A DNA stretch of 64,000 nucleotides from CAVXEH01 sp963805305 (GTDB lineage Bacteria; Chloroflexota; Limnocylindria; QHBO01). A program made the translations under genes and the position numbers. Of the stretch, positions 41,253-48,820 are shown piece by piece. Position 1 is the first letter of the stretch. The number at the start of each line of letters is the position of its first letter. The stretch covers positions 206,116-270,115 of the forward strand of contig CAWDTM010000007.1 of assembly GCA_963805305.1 (NCBI GenBank), written 5' to 3'. The notes beneath the pieces were generated by a model. That model saw only the letters and a program-made list of their open reading frames with translations, was not told the DNA's origin and made no database searches.

Positions 41253-43633
41253 TGGTGACGCGCGAACCTGCGCCGAACGCCGGTCGATCTCGCGGTCGCC
41301 GCATCGTCGCGATCGTCGGCGTGGTGGGCGTGATCTACGCGGTCGCCGTGGGAGCATTCGTCCTGTGGCGGTCTCCCGGGAGCGCGCCCTCGCAGCAGAC
41401 GGCGATCCTCTTCGCGGTCGGCGACCTGGGGAACGGCCAGTCCGCCGAGACTACGGCCCTGGCCCAGATGCTGGCCAAGCACCGCATCGACGCCCTGGCC
41501 CTGCTCGGGAACCTCGCCCCTCCCGATGGCTCGGCGACCGCGTGGGACCAGACCTACCAGCCGACATTCGGAGTCTTCGACACTGCCGTTCGCCCGACGC
41601 CGGGCGACATGGAGTACCTCACCAAGAACGCGAAGGGGTATTTCGACCACTTCGCGAAGCACGGCAACAACTTCACCGCAACCCCGTACTACGCCTACAC
41701 CCTCGGGAGCTGGAGGATCTACTCGCTCAATTCCGAGATCGGCCAGGGGGAACCGGGGAGCGACATGTACGAGTGGCTTCGCCGTGACCTGACGACGACG
41801 GATGCGGCATGCGTCGCCGCGTACTGGCACGCGCCGGTCCGCACCGCGGGACCGGGCGCCGCTGACGCCGGGTCGATGAGCCGGATCGAGAGCCTCCTCG
41901 CAGCCGAGGGGGCCGACGTCATCATCACCGGCCGCGATCCCAACTACCAGCGATGGGCCGCGCCCGATGGCGTGACCTCGTTCGTGGTCGGCACCGGCGG
42001 TGCCCCCCTTGCCGGTCCCACGCGTGAGGATCCGGCATTGGTGGCCAGCAGCGCCACCAGCACCGGGGCGCTGGAGCTCGACCTGCACGCACGCGACGCC
42101 GACTTCCAGTTCGTCACCGCCGCCGGTGCGGCCGTCGATTCCGGTTCGATCGGGTGCCATGGCCGACCGACCGGAGATCTGCCCAGGCCGGCAGCCCCCA
42201 CGGGCCTCAAGGCAGCGGCGGCGGCAACCGGCGTTGGGCTGACGTGGAAGCCCGTCACCGGAGACCCGGCCGCGATCGGGTACCTCGTCTACCGGGGCTC
42301 AGAGATCATCGGCTTCTCGACCACGCCGAGCTTCGTCGACGCGACGCTGCCGCCGGGCGCATCGGTCCTGTACAGCGTCCGTGCGGTGGCAGCGAGCGGT
42401 GCCCGCTCCACGCCCGGTGATGCCGTCCACTCGGGCGGCGGCGCGGCGGGCTACACGGACTACACGTGGGCCCTCCAGGACGCGAACCCCGCGGCGCCCA
42501 CCGAGGACAAGCCGCAGAGCAAGCTCTGGCTGAGTGCCGGCAGCTGGTGGGGGATCCTGTACGGGGTGGACCCGCGACAGCCGACCCGCTCCGCCTACTT
42601 CATCCAGCGCTTCGATCCGCAGGCGCAGGCCTGGGTGAACACCGGCGCGCAGGTGGACGATCGGAACCGGAGCCATGCGGATGCGCTCTGGGACCAGGCC
42701 GCAGGCAAGCTGTACGTGGCGTCCACCATCCGATCCGGCGCTGCCAAGCTCTACCGGTACTCCTTCGCGGGCGGCGCATACTCCCTCGACGCCGGCTTCC
42801 CGGTGCGCCTCACCGGGGACGGATCGGAGTCGATGACCATCGCAAAGGATTCGACGGGGACCCTCTGGGTGACGATGACACAGCTCGCGGACGGCAGTGG
42901 TGCCTGCAGCACCGGCAAGTCCTGTGTCGTGCGCGTCATGCACTCGACCGACGCCGAGTGGCACTGGAGCACACCGTACCAGGTCCCCGATCCCGCCGCG
43001 GTCGTGAACCCGGACGACATCTCCGCGGTGGTGAGCTATGGAGGCAAGGCCATCGGCGTCGCCTGGTCAAACCAGCTGACCGGCGCGTTCTACTTCGCCA
43101 CGCACCTGGACGGCACCTCGGATCGGGCGTGGAGCACTGCGAAGCTCGAGGTTGCCCCCCGGGGCGCCGACGATCATCTGAATCTCAAGGTCGACAGGGC
43201 CGGTCGGGTCTACCTCATCGGGAAGACGTCGCTGAACGATCCGGCGAACGCATCGCCCAAGCTTCCGCTCATGGTGCTCTGGCAGCGAAGCGTCGACGGC
43301 ACGTGGCGGGACTCGACGGTTTGGACCGTGGCAGACGACGTGACTCGCCCGCAGGTCGTGGTCGACGAGAAGGCCGGCCGCGTGTTTGCCATCGCCGCCC
43401 AGCCGGGCAGCGGGGGAAGCATCTACACGAAGTCCGCGAACATCTCCGATCTCGCCTTCCCGTCGGGCCTGGGGACGGTCCTGCTCTCCAGCGGAGAGAT
43501 GAACAACCCCACGACCACGAAGCAGACCGTGAGCCTCGCCGATGGGATCCTGGTCCTGGCCAGCGATACGCGAACGCACACTTACTGGCACGCGATCATC
43601 ACCTCCGCGCTTCTCGGGGAAGGTGGCCGATGA
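41252..43633 (+). CDS. Membrane-anchored pseudo-phosphoesterase with FN3 and propeller-like domains
   Basis: 793 residues. A signal anchor (about 17-39) is followed by a metallophosphoesterase-like domain (~50-258) with degraded metal sites. VGDLGN (56-61) persists, but the usual GD is GN in ALLGNLAP, the usual GNHE/D is GDME (118-121), and the usual GHDHNYQR is GRDPNYQR (227-234); YWHAP (His192) persists. An FN3 domain (~308-392) follows, then a ~380-residue domain (KPQSKLWLSAGSWWGILYG, TGAQVDDRNRSHADALWD) clearly homologous to the N-terminal domain of the giant protein. The ATG overlaps the CPBP stop (TGATG). Probably a catalytically inactive surface protein. Confidence 0.75.
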   Translation: MVTREPAPNAGRSRGRRIVAIVGVVGVIYAVAVGAFVLWRSPGSAPSQQTAILFAVGDLGNGQSAETTALAQMLAKHRIDALALLGNLAPPDGSATAWDQTYQPTFGVFDTAVRPTPGDMEYLTKNAKGYFDHFAKHGNNFTATPYYAYTLGSWRIYSLNSEIGQGEPGSDMYEWLRRDLTTTDAACVAAYWHAPVRTAGPGAADAGSMSRIESLLAAEGADVIITGRDPNYQRWAAPDGVTSFVVGTGGAPLAGPTREDPALVASSATSTGALELDLHARDADFQFVTAAGAAVDSGSIGCHGRPTGDLPRPAAPTGLKAAAAATGVGLTWKPVTGDPAAIGYLVYRGSEIIGFSTTPSFVDATLPPGASVLYSVRAVAASGARSTPGDAVHSGGGAAGYTDYTWALQDANPAAPTEDKPQSKLWLSAGSWWGILYGVDPRQPTRSAYFIQRFDPQAQAWVNTGAQVDDRNRSHADALWDQAAGKLYVASTIRSGAAKLYRYSFAGGAYSLDAGFPVRLTGDGSESMTIAKDSTGTLWVTMTQLADGSGACSTGKSCVVRVMHSTDAEWHWSTPYQVPDPAAVVNPDDISAVVSYGGKAIGVAWSNQLTGAFYFATHLDGTSDRAWSTAKLEVAPRGADDHLNLKVDRAGRVYLIGKTSLNDPANASPKLPLMVLWQRSVDGTWRDSTVWTVADDVTRPQVVVDEKAGRVFAIAAQPGSGGSIYTKSANISDLAFPSGLGTVLLSSGEMNNPTTTKQTVSLADGILVLASDTRTHTYWHAIITSALLGEGGR

Positions 43634-44781
43634 CCTTCGACCTGGCCGGGCATGTCGGGGTCGGCTCGACCGTGGCCGATGACCGCACCCGGTCGTCGAT
43701 TGCCGCAGAGCTCGATCCCTATCGGCCGGTCGACGATGGCGGCGTGCAGGTGATGCCCCCTGGCGTGACCCTCGCGCACCTCGAGGCGGAACCGTCGCTC
43801 GATGAGCTCCAGCTCGCGGCCGTCGACGGCCTGGTGACCGGCACGACCGCGACGGGCCTCTTCGTGGTTGCCGGCAATCGCGTGGCATCCGTGCCGGACG
43901 CACTGAATGATGAACCGGCCGAGGTGCGATTCAGCCCGGGCTTTCCGATCCCACGCCTCTTCCGTCAGGTCGTGCGTCCCGCGCTCCAGCTCCGGGCCCT
44001 TGCCGCGGGCTCGGTGGCAGTCCATTCCGCGGCTGTCCTGCGCGACGGGAAGGCGGTGCTCATCGCGGGCTGGTCCGAGTCGGGGAAGACGGAGACAGCC
44101 CTGGCCCTGGCGGAGGAGGGAGCCCGCTTCCTCAGCGACAAATGGACCCTCGTGTCGGCCGAGGCCGGGCTCGGGCAGGATGGGACCCCCAGCGCCGCAG
44201 CGTTTCCGATCAACGTGGGCATTCGGAGGTGGGTGCTTCCCTTCCTGCCGCGCCTGCGGGCCGCGCTTCCGAGGCGTGCCAGCATGCAGCTGTCAGCGGC
44301 CCGCGCCGCGGGCCTCGTATCGCGGCCGGTGCGCGCCCTGCGGCGCAGCGGGATGTCCGGCCTGCTGGCCGAGACCGCGGACCGTGCTGTCGCGCTTGCC
44401 GACCGTGCCGCGCTGGCCCCCAGCGAGATCGCGGCTGCGTACGGCCACGGCCCTATCCGTGAGCGCGTCCCGATTGGCCTGGTGATTGTCCTGCGCACCG
44501 TTCCTGGCAGCGACGTCACGGCCGGCGACGGCGATCTGCGGGCCACCGCGGACCGTCTCGCGCGTTCTGCCGTGACGGAACGCCAGGCGTACTTCTCCCT
44601 CCGCCAGCGCGCCGCCTACGGGTTGGGCATCCCGAACGAGCCGTCCGTCGTTGCGGCGCAGGAGACGGAGGGCCTCGTGCGGATCCTGCAGCCGGTTCCG
44701 ATCGTGGAGGTTTCGACACCCTTCCCGGTGGATCCCCGGCGCACCGTCGCAGCCGTGCGACCGTGGCTCGACGCGCTCTGA
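43630..44781 (+). CDS. HPr-kinase-like P-loop protein (first of a pair)
   Basis: 383 residues. After ~125 residues of unassigned N-terminal domain comes a segment typical of HprK C-terminal domains: AVHSAAVLRDGKAVLIAG, then Walker A GWSESGKTET (147-156), and FLSDKWTLVS, matching the 'DD/DxW' strand after the P-loop. HprK relatives phosphorylate Ser residues on proteins; homologues in other clusters modify peptides such as lasso precursors. No HPr or PTS gene is nearby, so classical catabolite control is unlikely. The ATG overlaps the pseudo-phosphoesterase stop by 4 nt, linking it to the surface-protein genes. Confidence 0.75.
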   Translation: MTFDLAGHVGVGSTVADDRTRSSIAAELDPYRPVDDGGVQVMPPGVTLAHLEAEPSLDELQLAAVDGLVTGTTATGLFVVAGNRVASVPDALNDEPAEVRFSPGFPIPRLFRQVVRPALQLRALAAGSVAVHSAAVLRDGKAVLIAGWSESGKTETALALAEEGARFLSDKWTLVSAEAGLGQDGTPSAAAFPINVGIRRWVLPFLPRLRAALPRRASMQLSAARAAGLVSRPVRALRRSGMSGLLAETADRAVALADRAALAPSEIAAAYGHGPIRERVPIGLVIVLRTVPGSDVTAGDGDLRATADRLARSAVTERQAYFSLRQRAAYGLGIPNEPSVVAAQETEGLVRILQPVPIVEVSTPFPVDPRRTVAAVRPWLDAL

Positions 44782-44783
44782 CG

Positions 44784-45776
44784 GTGGAGCCGCTCCCGCG
44801 GATCGTCCTCCACCTCGAGGGCGATGCCGGGGCCGTCGGCCACTTTGGCGCCGAGTACGCTGACGCGCCCGCAGGAGGCTCCGCTCCGGCGACGGCGCGC
44901 TTGGTCGTGCGGTTCGACGATCGGGTCGACGGTGACGCGCGCATGGATCGCCACAAGACGGTGCGGTGGGAGACCGCTCTCGCTCGTCATGGCCCCGGGG
45001 AGATGGAGCTGCAGATCGCCCTGCACGGGCGTCCCCGGTGGTTCGGGCTCTCGCTGGTCCAGGGGTATCTCATCGAGCCGGTGCTCTCGATGCTGGCTGC
45101 GGGTGCCGGGATGGTCCTCGTCCCGGCTGCGGGGATCGTGCTGGAGGGGCGTGGGACGCTGCTGATCGGTCGCTCCGGCAGCGGGAAGAGCTCCATCAGC
45201 GTCCGGGCGCTGGCACTCGGCATGACCGTGCTGGGAGATGACCAGGTCTGCCTGGACGGGACGGGGGTCTGCACGCGGTTTCCCCGGCGAATCCGGGTGT
45301 ACGACGACCTGGTCCGGACCGCGCCGGCCGGGGTGGCACACCTGCCCGCGCGGTATCAGGCCCAGCTGGCGCTGCGGCGCGCGGTGCGGCTGGCCACGCG
45401 CGGCTACGTGGCGCCTTCGCTGGCGGTGCCGGCGTCCGCGTTCGGTGGGCATCCCGCAGCGGAACCCGTGCCCCTGGGCGGAGTGGTCCTCCTCCACCGG
45501 TCCAGCTCTGTGACGTCGCTCACCGTGGAAGACGCCGATGCCGATACGGCCGTCTCGTGGTCGCTGGAGGCCCTCTCCGACCAGCGGAAGCGACTGGCGC
45601 GCACCCTGGGGCCAGCATGGGCTCAGGACCTGGAGGCGACCGCCGGGCGAGAGCGCGCCACCCTGACCACCGCCTTCCGCGGCGTTCCGATCCGCCGCAT
45701 TCGGGTGCCCGGCCGATGGGGTGCCGCGACCGGCGTCTCGGCGCTTGCGGAGGCCCTGGGCCTGCCGTCGGGCTAG
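44784..45776 (+). CDS. HPr-kinase-like P-loop protein (second of a pair)
   Basis: 330 residues. Walker A GRSGSGKSS (about 129-137) follows GIVLEGRGTLLI, and TVLGDDQVCLD supplies the acidic pair expected at the next strand of HprK-like kinases. The last ~60 residues (RGVPIRRIRVPGRWG) are variable. It is a divergent paralogue of the upstream gene. GTG 44784, 2 nt after the preceding stop, is preferred; GTG 44763 would overlap by 19 nt. The tandem arrangement suggests a heteromeric pair or two steps in one pathway, with substrate unknown. Confidence 0.75.
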   Translation: MEPLPRIVLHLEGDAGAVGHFGAEYADAPAGGSAPATARLVVRFDDRVDGDARMDRHKTVRWETALARHGPGEMELQIALHGRPRWFGLSLVQGYLIEPVLSMLAAGAGMVLVPAAGIVLEGRGTLLIGRSGSGKSSISVRALALGMTVLGDDQVCLDGTGVCTRFPRRIRVYDDLVRTAPAGVAHLPARYQAQLALRRAVRLATRGYVAPSLAVPASAFGGHPAAEPVPLGGVVLLHRSSSVTSLTVEDADADTAVSWSLEALSDQRKRLARTLGPAWAQDLEATAGRERATLTTAFRGVPIRRIRVPGRWGAATGVSALAEALGLPSG

Positions 45777-45801
45777 TCGACCAGCATGGGTCGCCGCTGC
45801 G

Positions 45802-46092
45802 TCAGGATCCAGCCACGCGTTGCCGGCGTCGAGCGAGGCGGTGGTCCACCTCGTCGAGGAGCTGGTCGGCGGTTCGAAACCCGTTTCCCTCGAGGGTCGC
45901 CAGCAGGCGGTCTGCGGCCCTGATCTCCTCGGGAGTTGGCGCAACGCGAGACCGCAGCTGCTCGATGAAGGTCGCGACTGCGGCGCGCAGCGGCATCCCC
46001 GGATCGAGGCCCTCGTAGACACGCTTCCACTCGGGATCGTGCGCTGCGAGATCGGAGAAGAACGCCGCCAGGCGCTCGTCGCTTCCAGCCAC
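45802..46092 (-). CDS. Small hypothetical helical protein
   Basis: 96 residues, mostly charged amphipathic helices (EERLAAFFSDLAAH-like, FIEQLRSRVAPTPEEIRAAD, LLDEVDHRLARRRQ). No family, signal or membrane segment recognised. Downstream of cysS on the same strand and preceded by a 93-bp gap that contains the DnaA-box-like inverted repeat. The start at ATG 46092 is uncertain. Confidence 0.5.
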   Translation of the reverse strand: MAGSDERLAAFFSDLAAHDPEWKRVYEGLDPGMPLRAAVATFIEQLRSRVAPTPEEIRAADRLLATLEGNGFRTADQLLDEVDHRLARRRQRVAGS

Positions 46093-46139
46093 CGCGTGCC
46101 CCGCGATGCGAGATTGGGTGACGCACGGTAAACGATCGG

Positions 46140-46166
46140 TGTGGATAACACAAGTGCTTATCCACC
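46140..46166. promoter_or_regulatory. Inverted pair of DnaA-box-like sequences
   Basis: TGTGGATAA (46140-46148), a perfect complement of the consensus DnaA box TTATCCACA, faces TTATCCACC (46158-46166, 8 of 9 matches) across a 9-bp spacer; the palindromic arms GTGGATAA/TTATCCAC are exact. No origin-like cluster or dnaA/dnaN gene is visible, so this may be a DnaA titration or regulatory site, or an operator for another protein. Confidence 0.5.
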
Positions 46167-46185
46167 ATGGACCGGGCGCCGGATT

Positions 46186-47613
46186 CTAGCTACGAAGCGT
46201 CGTGACCTGGCCCGCCGGCGTGTCGCGAACCGCAACGCCCAGGGCGGCGAGCTCGTCGCGCAGCGCGTCGGACGTGGCGAAGTCGCGTGCGGCACGGGCT
46301 GCGGCGCGACGCGCGAGGAGCGCTGCCGCGCCCGGAGGAAGGTCGACATCGGTCTCTTCCGCGGGCTCGTCCAGGCCCAGGCCAAGCACCCGGTCGAAGT
46401 CGAGGAGCAGGGCGCGGCGCTCGATGGGCGCCACGTCATCGGCCGAGGCCACCGCGTGGGCGGTCGCCAGCGCAGCCGGCATGCCCAGATCGTCGGCGAT
46501 GGCGTCGGCGAAGCGGCGCCGGTAGGAAGCCATGGGCTCCTCCCCCAGGTCGACCCCGGCCGGATCGGACGTGTCGTCGGTGTGGGCTGCCCGACGCAGC
46601 CGGCGCAGGCCGGCGGTTGCGGCGCGCATGGCGTCCTCGGTGAAGTCCAGCTTTGACCGGTAGTGAGCGGTCAGGGCCAGGTAGCGGAAGGCAAGCGGTT
46701 CGAACCCCTTCGCGGGCAGGTCGATCACACGGATGATGTTGCCGGCGCTCTTGGCCATCTTCGCCTCGCCGAAGGTCAGGAACTCGCCGTGCATCCAGAT
46801 GCTCACCACGCGGTGCCCGGTCACACCCTCGCTCTGCGCAATCTCGTCCTCGTGGTGCGGGAACTTCAGGTCGATGCCGCCGGTGTGGATATCAACGTGC
46901 TCGCCCAGGTACTTCATGCTCATGGCCGAGCACTCGATGTGCCAGCCGGGAAAGCCCGGGCCCCATGGTGACGGCCAGCTCATGAGCCGACCGGGCCCCG
47001 CCTTCTTCCACAGGGCGAAGTCCTCGGGATCCTGCTTGTCCGATTCGACCTCGACCCGGTAGCCGGCCTGGTGCTCGCCCAGGCGCTGCCCTGAGAGCTT
47101 GCCGTATCCGGGGAACGCGCTGACGTCGTAGTAGATCGTGCCGTCGACCTCGTAGGCCAGGCCGTTGGCCAGCAGCTTCTCCGTGAGGTCCAGCATCTCG
47201 GGGATGTGCTCGGTGGCCCGCGGCATCAGGTCCACCGGCAGGATGTTGAGGGCGGCCTCGTCATCCAGCCAGGCCTGCGTGTAGAACTCGGCGATCTCGG
47301 CCGGCGTCTTGCCCTCGACCTCGGCCGCGAGCTCCATCTTGTCGCCGCCGGTGTCAAACGTGTCGTCGCGCATGTGGCCGACATCGGTCACGTTCTTGAC
47401 GTAATGAACCTCGTAGCCCAGGTACTCCAGCATCCGATGCAGCAGGTCACCGAAGAGATAGGTCCGCAGGTTGCCAATGTGCGCGTAGCGGTAGACGGTG
47501 CTCCCGCAGGTGTAGACGCCCACCCGGCCGGGCACCGCGGGCTCAAGCCCTTCGACGCTCCGCGCCAGGGAGTTGTAGAGACGGACCGGGGGCAGGGCCT
47601 GCTGGGCTGACAC
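46186..47613 (-). CDS. cysS: Cysteinyl-tRNA synthetase
   Basis: 475 residues. Class I synthetase: YTCGSTVYRYAHIGNLR (zinc ligand C36, HIGN 45-48), WHIECSAMSMKYLG (second Cys), HTGGIDLKFPHHEDEIAQSE (zinc His and Glu) and KMAKSAGN, a conservative variant of KMSKS. The DALR-like C-terminal helical region is present with ARDFATSDALRDEL. It charges tRNA-Cys. GTG 47613 is supported by TACAAT 6 nt upstream; the longer ORF start lies beyond the promoter. A MshC-like ligase was considered, but the zinc motif and C-terminal domain indicate CysS. Confidence 0.92.
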   Translation of the reverse strand: MSAQQALPPVRLYNSLARSVEGLEPAVPGRVGVYTCGSTVYRYAHIGNLRTYLFGDLLHRMLEYLGYEVHYVKNVTDVGHMRDDTFDTGGDKMELAAEVEGKTPAEIAEFYTQAWLDDEAALNILPVDLMPRATEHIPEMLDLTEKLLANGLAYEVDGTIYYDVSAFPGYGKLSGQRLGEHQAGYRVEVESDKQDPEDFALWKKAGPGRLMSWPSPWGPGFPGWHIECSAMSMKYLGEHVDIHTGGIDLKFPHHEDEIAQSEGVTGHRVVSIWMHGEFLTFGEAKMAKSAGNIIRVIDLPAKGFEPLAFRYLALTAHYRSKLDFTEDAMRAATAGLRRLRRAAHTDDTSDPAGVDLGEEPMASYRRRFADAIADDLGMPAALATAHAVASADDVAPIERRALLLDFDRVLGLGLDEPAEETDVDLPPGAAALLARRAAARAARDFATSDALRDELAALGVAVRDTPAGQVTTLRS

Positions 47614-47619
47614 GCCCGC

Positions 47620-47657
47620 ATTGTACCGGCGAGCCCCTCCCGCGAAGGCTCTACGAT
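47620..47657. promoter_or_regulatory. Divergent leaderless-type promoters of cysS and NUDIX gene
   Basis: TACAAT on the minus strand (47620-47625) ends 6 nt before the cysS GTG, and TACGAT on the plus strand (47652-47657) ends 7 nt before ATG 47665. Both fit in a 51-bp gap and neither gene has an SD. Confidence 0.6.
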
Positions 47658-47664
47658 TGAGCCG

Positions 47665-48261
47665 ATGGCACCCGACGGCGCTCCTCGCCACTACCCCTTG
47701 ACCCTCGGGGAGGAACCGACGCACTGCCCGGCCTGCGGGCAGCCGCTGAGCTCCCGCGTCCTCGAGGAGGACCATCGGCCGCGCCTCGTCTGCCCCGCAG
47801 GTCATGTCACCTGGCGCAATCCGCGCCTGGTGGTGGGAACCCTTCCGGTGGCCGGGCAGCAGGTCTTCCTCGCGCGGCGGGGCATCGAGCCCGGCGCGGG
47901 CCGCTGGAGCTACCCGGGCGGCTTCCTCGAGCTTGGTGAGTCGGCGCAGGAGGGGGCGCGGCGGGAGACGGAGGAAGAGACCCGGCTGCTGGTCGAGGTG
48001 GGGCGGCTCATCGGCCTCTATTCACGGCCGCACGCGGGTGTGGTCACCGTCATCTACGAAGCGGAGGTAGTGGGCGGCGAGCCGCTGCCGGGCGCGGAGT
48101 CGATCGAGGTGCAGGCCTTTGGCCCCGACGAGATCCCGTGGGACGAGCTTGCGTTCAGCACGACCGAAAGCGCGCTGCGAGACTGGGTCGCGTCGCTCCC
48201 CGGCCGTGGGCCGCGCTTCGAGCCCGAGCTGTGGGTCGAGGGATCCGATCCGGCGGGTTAG
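47665..48261 (+). CDS. NUDIX hydrolase with N-terminal zinc ribbon
   Basis: 198 residues. Zinc-ribbon Cys pairs (CPACG about 21-25, CPAGH about 43-47) precede a NUDIX domain whose box reads GGFLELGESAQEGARRETEE (about 90-109), with all catalytic acidic residues. The combination resembles NADH pyrophosphatase (NudC)-type and related ADP-ribose/NAD-cleaving enzymes, but the NudC-specific SQPWPFP motif is not seen, so the substrate is unassigned. Leaderless start at ATG 47665; its stop overlaps the converging membrane gene by 4 nt. Confidence 0.85.
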   Translation: MAPDGAPRHYPLTLGEEPTHCPACGQPLSSRVLEEDHRPRLVCPAGHVTWRNPRLVVGTLPVAGQQVFLARRGIEPGAGRWSYPGGFLELGESAQEGARRETEEETRLLVEVGRLIGLYSRPHAGVVTVIYEAEVVGGEPLPGAESIEVQAFGPDEIPWDELAFSTTESALRDWVASLPGRGPRFEPELWVEGSDPAG

Positions 48262-48701
48262 CTCGTGCCGGCCCCGCGCAGCACATCACCACGCACCGGA
48301 AGCGCGCTTCCGAGCATCGCGCCATAGGCGAGCGAAGCGACGGCGAGGACCGCCTGGACCGACCATCGCTGAGCGTCCGCGCCCGCCAGGTTCGCCGCAG
48401 CCAGCCACACCAGGAGCGCGAAGGCCGTGGCGGAGACCGCCAGGGTGGTACGAACGGTGAAGTACCGTCCGAAGAAATAGGCGAAGAGAAGCCCGGTCAG
48501 TCCGGCGGTCACCTGGGCGACGGCCACAGCGGCGATCACGCTCCACGCCGGTGCTCCATGACCAAGGCTGCGCACGGCGCTGATCGGGTCGACCCCGATG
48601 GCCAGCAGGCCGGCAAGGGCGATGGCGAGCCACACCCAGCCGGCCGCGAGCCCGGCCACCAGGCCACGGTACGCCAGGCGCAGGCCGTTGACCTCGGTCA
48701 T
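48258..48701 (-). CDS. Four-helix membrane protein
   Basis: 147 residues. About four helices (about 14-36, 52-76, 85-105, 112-130) and few charged residues outside loops. Unrecognised. ATG 48701 is preferred to a longer ORF because the first helix begins soon after. Convergent with the NUDIX gene (4-nt overlap). Confidence 0.55.
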   Translation of the reverse strand: MTEVNGLRLAYRGLVAGLAAGWVWLAIALAGLLAIGVDPISAVRSLGHGAPAWSVIAAVAVAQVTAGLTGLLFAYFFGRYFTVRTTLAVSATAFALLVWLAAANLAGADAQRWSVQAVLAVASLAYGAMLGSALPVRGDVLRGAGTS

Positions 48702-48820
48702 GACCGGGGTACCGCGTGTCGGCGGGCGCGGGCAGCGTGCTCCGTCATGTCCCAATGGTAGGCACGCAGGCGACCCTGCGCAGCCGGCCCGATGGTCAGG
48801 GGCGGTGGCGTACCCGCGGG

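Noticed and set aside
43630..45776. Classical HPr kinase/phosphorylase for catabolite repression
   Set aside because: No HPr or PTS genes in the window, two divergent copies, and embedding in a surface-protein locus.
46140..46166. Inverted repeat as an intrinsic terminator of cysS
   Set aside because: Stem is AT-rich, loop is 9 nt and no U-tract follows; DnaA-box identity explains the sequence better.
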